A stretch of 64,000 bases of DNA from Moniliella sp. 'wahieum'. Taxonomy: Eukaryota; Basidiomycota; Moniliellomycetes; Moniliellales; Moniliellaceae. Below the pieces are notes generated by a model. That model saw nothing but the letters and a program-made list of their open reading frames with translations. It had not been told where the DNA came from and made no database searches. The stretch is from the NCBI GenBank assembly GCA_003971905.1, contig RSEE01000017.1, positions 372,001 through 436,000 on the forward strand, given 5' to 3'. Positions 31,459 through 41,010 of this stretch are shown piece by piece (the stretch's first letter is position 1; each line of letters opens with the position of its first letter). The position numbers and the translations under genes were made by a program.

Positions 31459-33766
31459 TTACACTGAGTCAGAAAGGAGAGGGGAGATACCCTCCAAGGA
31501 TAGCGGAAGCCCTTCCCCAAGGAAAGGGGAGGGGGCACGCTCGGTAGCAGCTTCCCCATCCACCAAAGACCAGAAGAACGAATCAAGCGAATCAAGCGTG
31601 TTGAGCGAGCCGGGATCCCAGGCATCCGTCGTCACACCACCCGTCGAGGGCCCCCTCGAGCCCCCCGTTGACGGATCGGTAAGGGGAGGCTGTGAGAGAG
31701 AGGCGTTAGGGTAGGTCATTGATGACGCATAGGGTGCCGCGCGCAGCCAGGCAGTTGTCAGTTGCCCGTCGGGAAGAAGGTGGGCCAGCTGGCCAGGGTC
31801 CAGTTGTAGAAAGGAAGCGTTCGGTTCAAGTACCTCCTTTAGGCGACGGAGGAGATCAAGAAGGTCTTGGGCTTCTTGGGCTTGGATAGCACGTGCGCGC
31901 GGCGTCGAGACAATGCGTGTCGCTACATAGTGCTGAATTATAAGCGCCGAAGACAACACTTTGCGTGCCATTAAGAGACACCATCGTCCCATACCACTTG
32001 ATTCATCTTCTCCCGGCTCTGACGACGCCCACGCAGTCGGGCCTACGCAGTCGAGAAACGCCTGCACGGCATACCGCGCCGCGGGAACACACCTCTCTTC
32101 CGCCTCGTGCTGGCGAGGATCATCCATCCACCACGTGAGGACAAACCGCCCATAGAGCGGGAGCATCAGCGCGTTCAGCCCTAACTCCACCCTTTCTTCC
32201 ATGGAAAACGTCAGCATCGCGTTTTCCCTACCTTGATATTGGGCTTTGCGCGCTTGATCCGTAAGTGTTGGTCTTGGCTGGCAAGTCGTAGGTCAGGTGG
32301 AACGTGCTCCAATAGACTGTCCACTTGCGCTTGGATCTTTTTCGTCTCGATCCAGGACGCATCGAGGGATAAATTTGCATGTTGCAAGTTGAGCATTACG
32401 GCCTGATTCATGATCAAGCTCGTATCGAATGCGATCTGCAGAGAGCCGAGAGAAAGTTAGTTTTTTTCATTCCTCTCAAAAGCAAGTTGCCTCACCTTGA
32501 GAACGATGTTCCACCCTTTCTTCCTTCCAACTGGAGGGCGAATAGAGGAAAGAAGGTGCACTGCGCGGTCCGCGCTCAAATACCATAGGATGACGGGCGC
32601 GGAAGTGGGAGCTGGTGAAGGAATCGAGGATGACTGCGAACGTCCATAAGCGCATACGGTCCAGCACTTGTTCCCGTGGCAGCCCTGGAGGCGGATCAAG
32701 GTGGAGCCTGACGGAAAATGCATTGCCCATAGTTAGGAGTACCAGGGCCAAGCTCACCTTCTCCGAGCGGAAGATCAGCATGACAAACGCAAGCAGAATC
32801 TGGCTGCGGACAGTATCGATAGTGACCACTTCAAACGTTTGGGAGGCGTCCAGGGCGTAGATGGCCATGTCGAGAAAGGTGGGCAGATCGCAGTTGGCCA
32901 GAAAGGGGCTCGGCACCGAAGCAATCCCGGTCTCTACCATCACGATTACAGCCATGGCACAGATCAAGGCGCAAAAGTCAACGTAGTGGCACACAGTCTC
33001 CCGGGACATGTTGGACAGAAGAGGGCGCTGACGCACGTTGTGTAGAGCCTCAAGACGTGCATCGAAGACTGATCGATCAATGATCCAGAGTGTAGCGGGA
33101 CGTCAGCAAAAAAGATGTGGGCAATGGTGACAATGGTAGGGGTCGGTGGCAAATGCTGCAATAGCTGGAGCAGCACATCGGCCTTGTTGTTAGTGGAAGG
33201 AGGGGACGTGGCCGAAAACTGGGCCATTTCAGGAGGGAAAGGGGACACATCAAAAGAGCGAGCGTGTGGGTGTGGGTGAGAGTGCAGATGAGGAGGGAAG
33301 GGGGAAGGAGAATGAGAATGAGAATGAGAATCGGGACCAGAATGGGGAGTAGTTTTTGGCTCGGCGATGGCCGTGTGTGTGTGTGTGAAAGCGGGGAGGC
33401 GGCGGCGGCGGCGGCGGCGGCGGCGGAGGACGACGTAGATGGGGAGTCGTCGACGGTCCGAATGCCGAAGTGTCGGGCCAGAGAGGCGGCCAGACGCTCA
33501 AGTCGGTCGAGACGGGTCTGGACGGCGGGGGTGCAGACGGTGGCGGGTGGTTCGGGGCGTTCGATGGGGTGGGTACCGGGGGGCCAGACGCAGCGGTGCT
33601 CCTCATTGCGGCTGACGCAGCCCGAGCAGGGATGGTGGCGATCGCATTTGAGCTTGCGCACTCGGCAGTTCTCGCAGCTCTGGCGGTTGCTAGGGCGCTG
33701 AAGCGAGGGGATGCGCTTGCGCTTGCTGGGCCTCCCGGCGCCGTCGAAGATGCCACTCGTACTCAT
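31459..33766 (-). CDS. Zn2Cys6 fungal transcription factor
   Basis: The start at 33766 gives MSTSGIFDGAGRPSKRKRIP, a basic patch, then the binuclear zinc cluster CENCRVRKLKCDRHHPCSGC followed by VSRNEEHRC. All six cysteines are present with standard spacing. RLDRLERLAASLARHFG is the linker coiled coil. A poly-Ala run (codons at about 33399-33426) and a poor, frame-shifting stretch follow to about 33240. The middle homology region continues with IDQ...VRQRPLLSNMSRETVCHYVD, VRSQILLAFVMLIFRSEKVS, LALVLLTMGNAFSVRLHLD and RMRLWTFAVILDSFTSSHFR. A 60-bp intron (32436-32495) precedes SLIMNQAVMLNLQHANLSLD. The C-terminus (GLNALMLPLYGRFVLTWWMD onward) ends at 31459. Targets are not evident. The nearest gene upstream, across a spacer, is a formamidase, so control of nitrogen use is a possibility only. 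Confidence 0.9.
33308..33426. repeat. Cluster of coding microsatellites in the transcription factor gene
   Basis: Three tracts lie in 120 bp: (GAGAAT)n near 33308-33332, (GT)n near 33373-33387 and (GGC)n near 33399-33426. The GGC tract encodes Ala on the minus strand. The first two sit where the protein frame is lost. Confidence 0.75.
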
Positions 33767-35273
33767 GTGCTGGATCGACGGCGGCAGCGCTCAGCCCGAG
33801 CCACAAAAACACGCGCTTGTCCGGAATGGCAAGCGCCAGCCTGCTGAAGGAGTGGAAGCAGCGAGCGGCCGACTGCTGATGGGTGGAGAATGGTTGATGG
33901 GATCGGATCGATCAGGCGGGGCAGGAATGGGCGTAAGCGTTGAGAGCCCGAGTGCCTGTGGGTGTCAAGCCTCAGGGCCTCAGGCTGAAGCTGAACGCTG
34001 AGCCAGACTGCGCCTGGAGGTGGAAGCGGGGACGGAAGCTTTGAAGGCCGACGCCAGCCGAGACCGCGCACGAAGAGCCTGAAGCCCGGGCGAGAGGCTG
34101 CGAAGGGGCGACCACCGTCCGAGCACAACCAACACAACCACGGCCATTCGCCCTCCCGTGCTGCTCCGCGGAGAGCAGACGAGGATGTGAATATTGTGAA
34201 TGCGCTTGGCGCGGGGCAGGCACCCGTGCACTCAAGCCACCCGAGTGGGCATTGAATATTGTATTTCGTCCGATGACTAGTGACTTCCGTCATCGCAAGC
34301 CACTCCAGGACGGGCGCTCGCCGCCTTCTCTTTCCCGCGGCTTTCTCGCCCACGCGAGCAAAGCGAGCTATGGATAAAACCACCAATGCATTCCCGGGCC
34401 TATCTTGGCCTTCTGTCACTACATAACCACTACTTACATTCAACGCAACTCCCCCATTCCCGCGGTAAACCAGTGATGAACATTGAACGTGCCCACACGA
34501 ATATTGGAATGAGTATCGTACCCTCTGAAAATACTAATACCGGCTGCCCTCCCCGACGCATAACCCTCTCTCGCGAGAAGATCGAGGATAAGAATCTCTC
34601 TCTTGCTCGCCCTTTGAGTTCCTGCGAAAAGTCTGAGTTCCTCCGAAAAGTCTGAGTTCATCCGAAAAGGAGATGCCCATGGTTATCCCGACGACTCGAG
34701 ATTGCAAATCCCGGCTTCGAACAACGTAATTGTCGCGGGGCCGAGAGCCCATAGCCTACGCTCCCTCCCTTCTCAGTCTTAGTCTTTGCCTTTTGAGTAG
34801 GTCTACGCCAAGACTGGGCTGGCTTTCGTATGAACCTCTGAAGAACGAACGTTGAACAAACACATGTAAGTACTCCGGTCAATTCTTGGCCCACACCAGG
34901 TTACGCCCGGACGATTCTCCTATAATTCGGCTGCCGGAAGACCAACAGCAGTCCTACTCTTAGGCTACTGGCCTCCGTACGTATCCAGACCCTCTTTCTT
35001 TTTCGAAAGCCCTCCCCCTTCGCAGTACCGCTTCCATAGACATTTTTGCAACTCCCTCTGAATGGACATGCTGTTCCCACCCTCTCGCTCTGTACCCATC
35101 CTCTTAAACAGCTCCCCACAAACGAAGAGCTTCTCCGGTCGTGCACATATGCAACTTCATTCCTAGAACATGATGATTTAACCCATTTTGTCTAGTATAG
35201 AGACGCAGAACCGTCCTTCGCTTTCCTAAGATAGAACGGAATGTACACGATGGCAGTACGGCGAAACGAATCC
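33767..35273. other. 1.5-kb gene-free spacer
   Basis: No gene supported. The first 500 bp (GC-rich, with AGCCTCAGG-type motifs near 33970) are probably the leader of the transcription factor gene. A 19-bp tandem repeat lies at 34615-34669. Confidence 0.5.
34615..34669. repeat. 19-bp tandem repeat, about 3 copies
   Basis: Units begin TGAGTTC at 34615, 34634 and 34653 and continue to CGAAAAG. Copies differ at one or two bases. Confidence 0.9.
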
Positions 35274-36807
35274 TTAAACGACTTTGTCGCTTCGGATGGC
35301 CGCTTGGCCATAATCCACCTTCTCGAGTCCTTCAGGTGTCGGGAGGATGCTGCGGTTGAAGCAGGCCAGCGGAAGGCCCAGCGTCACAGCCGCATTAGGT
35401 GAGTCAACGATAGAGCCCACGTGGATATCGATGGGCATCTGGAAGAGTCAAGGTGAGTTAGCAGTGCCCATTCTGTTCAGCCCAATAGGCCCCAACAGAA
35501 TTGATTCAGCAAGAACATACCGCCGAGAAGAAGAAGGTAGGCTTGCTCGCGGGTGTTATACTTTATCCAGATAGGCAATCGCCTCCCGCACCGCAACCTT
35601 TGTGGCGATCGTGGCGTCCATGTTACCCTGGCGTCCATCATTATAAATGTCAACCCCAATGCCCTCAAAGATCAGCTTGTCCGCGTACACCGGGTCGATC
35701 GGAGAGGGAGGAAGAAAGGCATTTTGGTTCCGAATTTCTCCACCCCGCCTTTGATCAGGTCGACTTGCAGTGTCACGACCCCAGCCATTTCAATGGCCCC
35801 GCAGAAGGAGATTTCGCCATCGCCCTGAGAGAAATGCAGGTCGCCGACTGAAATACACAAAGGTTAGCTCTTCCTTCCAATGGAAAGGGAATTGGGAGCC
35901 CAGCGTCCAAAAGAAAGTGACGACTCACGAGAAAGTTTTGCACCAGGCACGTAAACGGGAAAGTATCCCCGGCTCCCGGGGACAAGTTCTTGATGTCAAG
36001 GTTGCCCCCATTCTCCCGGCCAGGAATCGTACGGGCGCCCTCCGCTTGGATCGTTGCCTTGATTTGATCACTGAGAGCACCCGGCTTTGACCCAATGTAC
36101 GCTCCCTTGGGCTCGGGGGGCAAGGCGACAGCTGGGACGCAGGCTGATTTCTTGCCTTCCGAGTCGACCTCGAGGTGCTGGTCAATCAGTCCTCTCTCGC
36201 GCGTTCCACTTTTCCAGTAGTTCCTGCGAGGGGGCAACCCCAATCAGGCCCGGGTGAGGAATGCCCCGCAAAACGAACGCCGGGGATGTGGCGACTCGGC
36301 GTAAATGCCCTTGAAGTCCCAAATGGCCTATCGGTATCCCATCCCGTAGCATTGACAGTTAGACATTTGTGTCGATCAGAGGGGCAAGAGGCGGGAAACG
36401 TACCTTGGAAGCATGCGAGTCAAACTCGCGCGCAAAGAGACCATCCGTTTCTTTTTCAAAGATGCCCGTGAAGCCCCAGGGCTGATCCTCGTGGGGCCGT
36501 ACATCCAGAAGATCCACAACAAGAAGGTCGCCGGGCTCAGCCCCCTCGACGGCAATAGGGCCGGAAAGGTAGTGGATTTGGGTGAGATCGACATTGCGGA
36601 TGTCGTCGGCGTTGTCGTCGTTGTGAATCTGTCCACCTGTCCACTCGTGAGTCTCCATCTTGAAGATGGTGCCTGGCTTAACAGTGGCATAGGTAGGCAC
36701 GTCGGGGTGCCAGCGGTTGTGAAGGCCCTCTTGGGTGAAGGCGCGCTTGCTGACGTCGACCTGACGAGCGTCGGGATGGGGCCCCCGGTCATCTTGCTGG
36801 CGTCCAT
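35274..36807 (-). CDS. Formamidase (acetamidase/formamidase family)
   Basis: This enzyme hydrolyses formamide to formate and ammonia in the cytosol. From the start at 36807 (MDASKMTGG) the minus strand reads HNRWHPDVPTYATVKPGTIF, HEWTGGQIHNDDNADDIRNV, DLTQIHYLSGPIAVEGAEPG and DLLVVDLLDVRPHEDQPWGF, all strongly conserved. An intron at 36328-36403 leads to IWDFKGIYAE and, across frame changes, HIPGVRFAG. GRENGGNLDIKNLS follows, then an intron at 35848-35928 and GDLHFSQGDGEISFCGAIEM. A third intron near 35440-35515 separates TREQAYLLLLGG from MPIDIHVGSIVDSPNAAVTL and the end at 35274. All core motifs of the FmdA/AmdA family are present. Four introns or frame changes complicate the model, but domain order is intact. 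Its product ammonia makes it a nitrogen-scavenging gene. Confidence 0.95.
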
Positions 36808-37843
36808 GTGGATGTGTAGCTGAAGGGGAAGGGCAAGACGGGGAATGGGGGTGAGATGTAGTGTGGAGGAAGGAAAGAGGGGGGGGTGGATGGCGAGGAG
36901 AGAAAAGAGATGGGGTTGAGGTGGAGATAGAGGCGGCACAGTGTCGACGAGCGAGAAAGGGCAAGCAGGCACCATACAGACAGGCAGGACGCGAAGCACG
37001 GACCAGGTCTCAGATTGCACAGTGGCAAGGAAGAGGACAGCAAAAGTGTCGTCTGCCACTCTGCCACCTCCCAAGAGGCACTGCTCTCACGCTCTCCTTG
37101 GGTCTTATCGATTACCGAGATTATCTCGATTAGCGCCAGTGACGACCGGTGACTCTGGGGTTGGCGAGTACTCAGACTGAGTACCGAGTAAGTGTGCGAT
37201 CCTGATTACAACACTGCCCCAGTGCGCCATCGGCTGATCCAACTTACATGGCTCTCTCCAAGCTCCACCTCGGGGCCACCCATCCCCACGGACCACGTGC
37301 CTGCCACAACCGACTGATCAAGTTTCAAATTCCAAAGCTTCAAGCTTCAAGCAGCGAGTTGGCGGCGGTCCCTTTTGGGTCCTTAGTTAGACGCACCCGG
37401 GTGCCGGGTGTTACCGGTTATCATTTCCCAGCGAGGGGAAGCACGATGTACCGAGGCTACGCGTTACGCGCAGCGTTGCGCCTTTAAGGCATCCTTCAGC
37501 CCAGGCAACGTGCATCTCTGTGATGGCGATGACATAATTCTCGCTCGGTGCCCCATTTGTGATGATCGATGATTAATGATTGATGATCGATGATCGATGA
37601 TTCTACCTCTGAGATTTGAAATCTGAAATTTGACTCTTTGCTCCCATCCTGTGCAGATCCCCATGGTGAGCGCTCAGGCTGAGCTATATAAGCTAGCGCA
37701 TTCAAGCTCGTTAGGCCTTGTCCGTCCCTGGCCCCAGCACCCCTAGGCCTAGATGGTGTGCGAGCCTGGCCAAACGTAGCTAACTCACCGCCACCGTCTC
37801 GACCTGCCACCTCGTCTTCACGCCCACGCCCGCTATAGCGTCT
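36808..37843. other. Intergenic spacer with 7-bp arrays
   Basis: The first 250 bp read as a purine-rich leader of the formamidase gene. Then come CGATTAC/AGTACT motifs (37105-37190), AAGCTTC repeats (37335-37350), CGCGTTACGCG (near 37460), the 7-bp array at 37561-37602 and a TATA-like GCTATATAAGC near 37680. Confidence 0.55.
37561..37602. repeat. 7-bp array, GATNATC class (6 units)
   Basis: GATGATC at 37561, 37582 and 37589; GATGATT at 37568 and 37596; AATGATT at 37575. Register is perfect over 42 bp. Confidence 0.9.
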
Positions 37844-38524
37844 GTGAGAGTTATGCCCCCGCAACGTAGTGCCCTCCCTCAGCATGGCCCCATGCCATGC
37901 CCATGCAGGAGATGTGCTGGGCGTTCGGTTTTCAGGAAGACCATCCGGCGTCACATACTTGAGCTCTACGGGATCAATCTATTCATGACCCAGGCATGCT
38001 GGTGTGGCTGCACTGGCACAAACTTGACTAAGGTTCTCTTACGGCGGGATAAGCCTGTTCTCGCTGCGGAAGTTGCGGGCCCCATTATCCAGCCTGGGCC
38101 TGCCAACCGGCAGCGTACGTTCCATATTTCGGCGCATGTTGGACCTACAAGCAACTCACTCTGTTCCCCACTACGCGCAGCACTGGAAACTTTGCAACCC
38201 GGTTTGCCCATTTCAGACGTGAATGGGGCGACGGCTGCGCCAATGCTCACGTCAAAGCCACCCTTCGATGCCCAGGCCAGTCGGGTACCAACTCCTATTA
38301 GTACGTCAACTCACGTCTTTGGAGACAAAGAGAATGCGGAACCTGATCTCCAGCGTGATAGGCAATACATGTTTCCATGTGTCCGTGGGACAATGTTGAG
38401 GCGAGGCTTACAGACGACGACGTCGTCAGCTTGCACCTATACAGTGCTGTGCGCTGCACCTTTGATCAATTTGAATGCCTCCTGTGTTCCGGAGCACATT
38501 TGTGGAAAAGGGTATGCTCGTTGA
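37844..38524 (+). CDS. Open frame with CxCxxC-type N-terminus, possible Tnp2/CACTA-like transposase fragment
   Basis: A 226-codon open frame contains PCPCRRCAGRSVFRKTIRRH followed by ILELYGINLF. A short Cys cluster followed by a TIRRH-type basic helix resembles the very N-terminus of Tnp2 (CACTA/EnSpm) or KDZ-type transposase proteins common in basidiomycetes. Nothing of the catalytic core is visible here or in the next kilobase, and no terminal inverted repeats were found. The rest (THVFGDKENAEPDLQRDRQY and so on) is protein-like but unrecognised. It may be a decayed DNA-transposon piece or an unrelated host protein. Sequence around 38773-39070 (YYRFRLQRAIADLLDTLRVY) could belong to the same unit. 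Confidence 0.33.
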   Translation: MRVMPPQRSALPQHGPMPCPCRRCAGRSVFRKTIRRHILELYGINLFMTQACWCGCTGTNLTKVLLRRDKPVLAAEVAGPIIQPGPANRQRTFHISAHVGPTSNSLCSPLRAALETLQPGLPISDVNGATAAPMLTSKPPFDAQASRVPTPISTSTHVFGDKENAEPDLQRDRQYMFPCVRGTMLRRGLQTTTSSACTYTVLCAAPLINLNASCVPEHICGKGYAR

Positions 38525-39862
38525 AAACTGAGGGCGTATCGTACTTGTCCATGATCAATCAGGAGAGTAGTGTTCCAGAAGGCAGCAACCAGGAGGAAAA
38601 TGGCCAGGAAAGTGCATACAACCCAGCATATATCAGCGTCTTGTTTTTCTCGCTGACCTTGGGAACCCCAAAGGGGCCCAGACTGCATGCATTGTGCCGG
38701 ATTCTGAGCCTGCTTTGGAGTCGGGGACGGTGCGCGTCCGCGTCATTGCGTGCCCACCTATAACTAATTCCTGTGTACTACCGTTTCCGGCTGCAACGCG
38801 CCATTGCTGATCTTCTCGACACACTCCGCGTCTATGTCAATGGGAATCACCGTCTGCCAACCCAGCTGGAGGGGAGCATCTTCCTCTATCGTGATCCGCG
38901 TCGAGGGCACGTCCTTCCTGAGTACCAGAATAAATGCACGGCCTCACTTCCATATAACCCTAAGGACATTAGCCGGGCTTTGGTACTCAAGTGTCGATGG
39001 AGTTGTGGTGCGGCTGTCACCGACATCGCGCATGCATTAGCTGACCATACAGGAAGGACAGTCGGATACACGCGGACTCCTCTCTGTTGGAATATATGTC
39101 ACCCACCCCATGCCGTTTGTTGCCCACAGCTCATCGAGCGGTCATCATACGCGGGAGTGTGGCGCATTCCCCTCCTACACCGGTATTGTTTCGCGACGCT
39201 GCTGTTCCTCTCTCTCTGCATCATGCCCACAGTGCTGGAGTCTAGGATGCAAGATGTGAAGTGGGTGCTTATAATATAGGCGCCAAATCCAACTCCGACC
39301 CCGCGGGACATGCACCGCAGCCAACGGCTACCACAGGCCCCCCCAGGCACCCGCAACCGCGCACCTCCGACGCACACTGGCCTACGCCTACCCCCCACCA
39401 GCCCAAGGCGAACAGTGGCCGGCTGCGTCTCGCTGTCCCCACAGAGAGCCAGTGCCCCACCGCCACACACCTGTCGCCCGCTCCCGATCAGAGCGCGTCA
39501 GCCTCCCCAGACCTCCACACGAGCTGCCCAAAGCACCGGTACGGGGGCGCTCTTTTTCAGCCGATGGTGACGTCACTGCAGTGGGAGGGCTTAGACTCGG
39601 CGGGTGCCTCCCCGGACAAATGCCGCACCTGTCCAGCGCTCTCGCAGCTGTGGCCTGCTGAGCGACGCTTACAAGTAGCTAGTAATGCTAACGACTCGGA
39701 TCGATGCTTGGCTGCCCCGCGTGACCCGCATGACTGCAACATCAAGTGTCGCCACAGGCCGTCGCTCTCTACCTCATCCGCTATCGTCACCACCACCTCT
39801 TCCCTCACTCCACCGCCTCTTCCTTCTCCCTCTTCCCCTTCTGCCGTGCCATTTGACACACG
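38525..39862. other. Mostly uncharacterised; possible leader of the PEF gene
   Basis: Weak protein-like frames exist at 38773-39070 but no domain. A TATA-like CTTATAATATAG at 39268-39279 lies about 40 bp before an ATG at 39310 that opens a Pro/Ser-rich frame. The penta-EF-hand gene may therefore begin there with a Pro-rich N-terminal exon, as some relatives do. Confidence 0.4.
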
Positions 39863-40631
39863 ATGCACCACTTTCGGCGTAGCTTCCATGAGGCAAAACG
39901 CTCATCGAGTAGTTCCCCTCGCCCGCACCGTGTGTCGTTTGTTGGACCCCCTCCAGGTGCCAACCCGACCATCTGGTGAGTGCCAATCCTTGTCCGTACA
40001 ACGTGATTCCTATTAAGCAGCTGACTTGTCTTGCCACCCCCATTCACTCCGTGTGCAGGAAATACTTTGTTGCGGTGGATACCAATCGGTCGGGTGCGAT
40101 CGATGCGCGCGAGCTGCAGCGTGCGCTTGTCAATGGCGACTTTACCCATTTTGACTTTGCCACGATCACGATGCTTTTGTTCCAGTTTTCGCGCCACCGG
40201 ACGGGCGAGCTGGTGTACGAGGAGTTTGCAGCCTTGTACACTTACATTCTCCAATGGTCCGATTGCTTTCGCCAAGCGGACCGAGATGGGTCCGGGACGA
40301 TTGATGAACAAGAGATGGGAATGGCGCTGCGCAACTTTGGTTTCAACCTCGATCCCTCTACGCTCCACATGATCATGGTCAGGTACAGAGGCGTGAGCTC
40401 CCAGCCAGGCATTACTTTTGACCGCTTTGTCCGGGCTTGTGTAGCGGTCAAGGCCTTGACTGAGGGGTTCCAGCGATTTGACACCCAGGGAAGAGGGTAT
40501 GCGCAGATGTCCTACAAGGATTTTATGGAAATCCGTAAGTTTTCTCCCTCTTCCCCCCCCTCTCCCCGTCTGTATTGCTGCTGGCGCCGTCGATTGACAT
40601 GCATCTATACACAGACTTCAAGGCACCTTAA
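39863..40631 (+). CDS. Penta-EF-hand calcium-binding protein (Pef1/ALG-2 family)
   Basis: The first exon from 39863 gives a Ser-rich head and RPHRVSFVGPPPGANPTIW. Introns at 39976-40058 and 40535-40614 are well formed. The body shows the EF-hand loops in order: VDTNRSGAIDARELQRALVN (EF1), a divergent EF2 (SRHRTGELVYEEFAALYTYI), ADRDGSGTIDEQEMGMALRN (EF3), RYRGVSSQPGITFDRFVRAC (EF4) and FDTQGRGYAQMSYKDFMEI (EF5). This spacing is that of penta-EF-hand proteins such as Pef1 and ALG-2, which bind calcium and act at membranes in vesicle traffic or repair. EF1 and EF3 keep full acidic ligands; EF4 appears non-binding. The reading frame is intact. The true start may lie upstream at 39310. Confidence 0.9.
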
Positions 40632-41010
40632 AGCTGCATCCTCTTTTGTTTATTGGACCCCCGGTAACGAGGGTCTTGTTTGCTGATGGTGCCACATTTA
40701 CAGGCTCATGCTTATTCCTGCCCCCGATCTGAATAGGTCTATGTATACTTGTGTCTGATCGTTTGCGACTGTGAATCCTCTGCTGTGCACATTATCTGTA
40801 CCCAAAGTGCCACCGCATCATTCCCTGTTCTTGACCTGACCTCATCAGCTTCTAATCATTATCATCATTTACTGGCACAAAATGACGCGCGGGGTGCATT
40901 CGTCGATACCAGCCCCCCCTCCCCGAATTGTCTTGCAAAAGTGCAGTCTGTAGAATTCCGGAGGGGAGGGGACGGAGTGCAGAGGCCGGAAGCTCAGCAT
41001 ACTTCTCGAG
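40632..41010. other. Convergent 3' spacer
   Basis: 379 bp between the PEF and Pumilio genes; nothing recognised. Confidence 0.6.

Noticed and set aside
34700-34745. Possible tRNA-like TTCGAA segment
   Set aside because: No D-stem/anticodon arrangement or acceptor pairing could be drawn around it.
37105-37190. Terminal inverted repeats of a transposon around the CxC frame
   Set aside because: The AGTACT/GAGTAC motifs are common throughout the spacers and no matching copy was found on the far side.
38773-39279. Independent gene from 168-codon plus-strand frame
   Set aside because: Only the first half looks protein-like and no start, splice or domain supports it; left in the spacer description.
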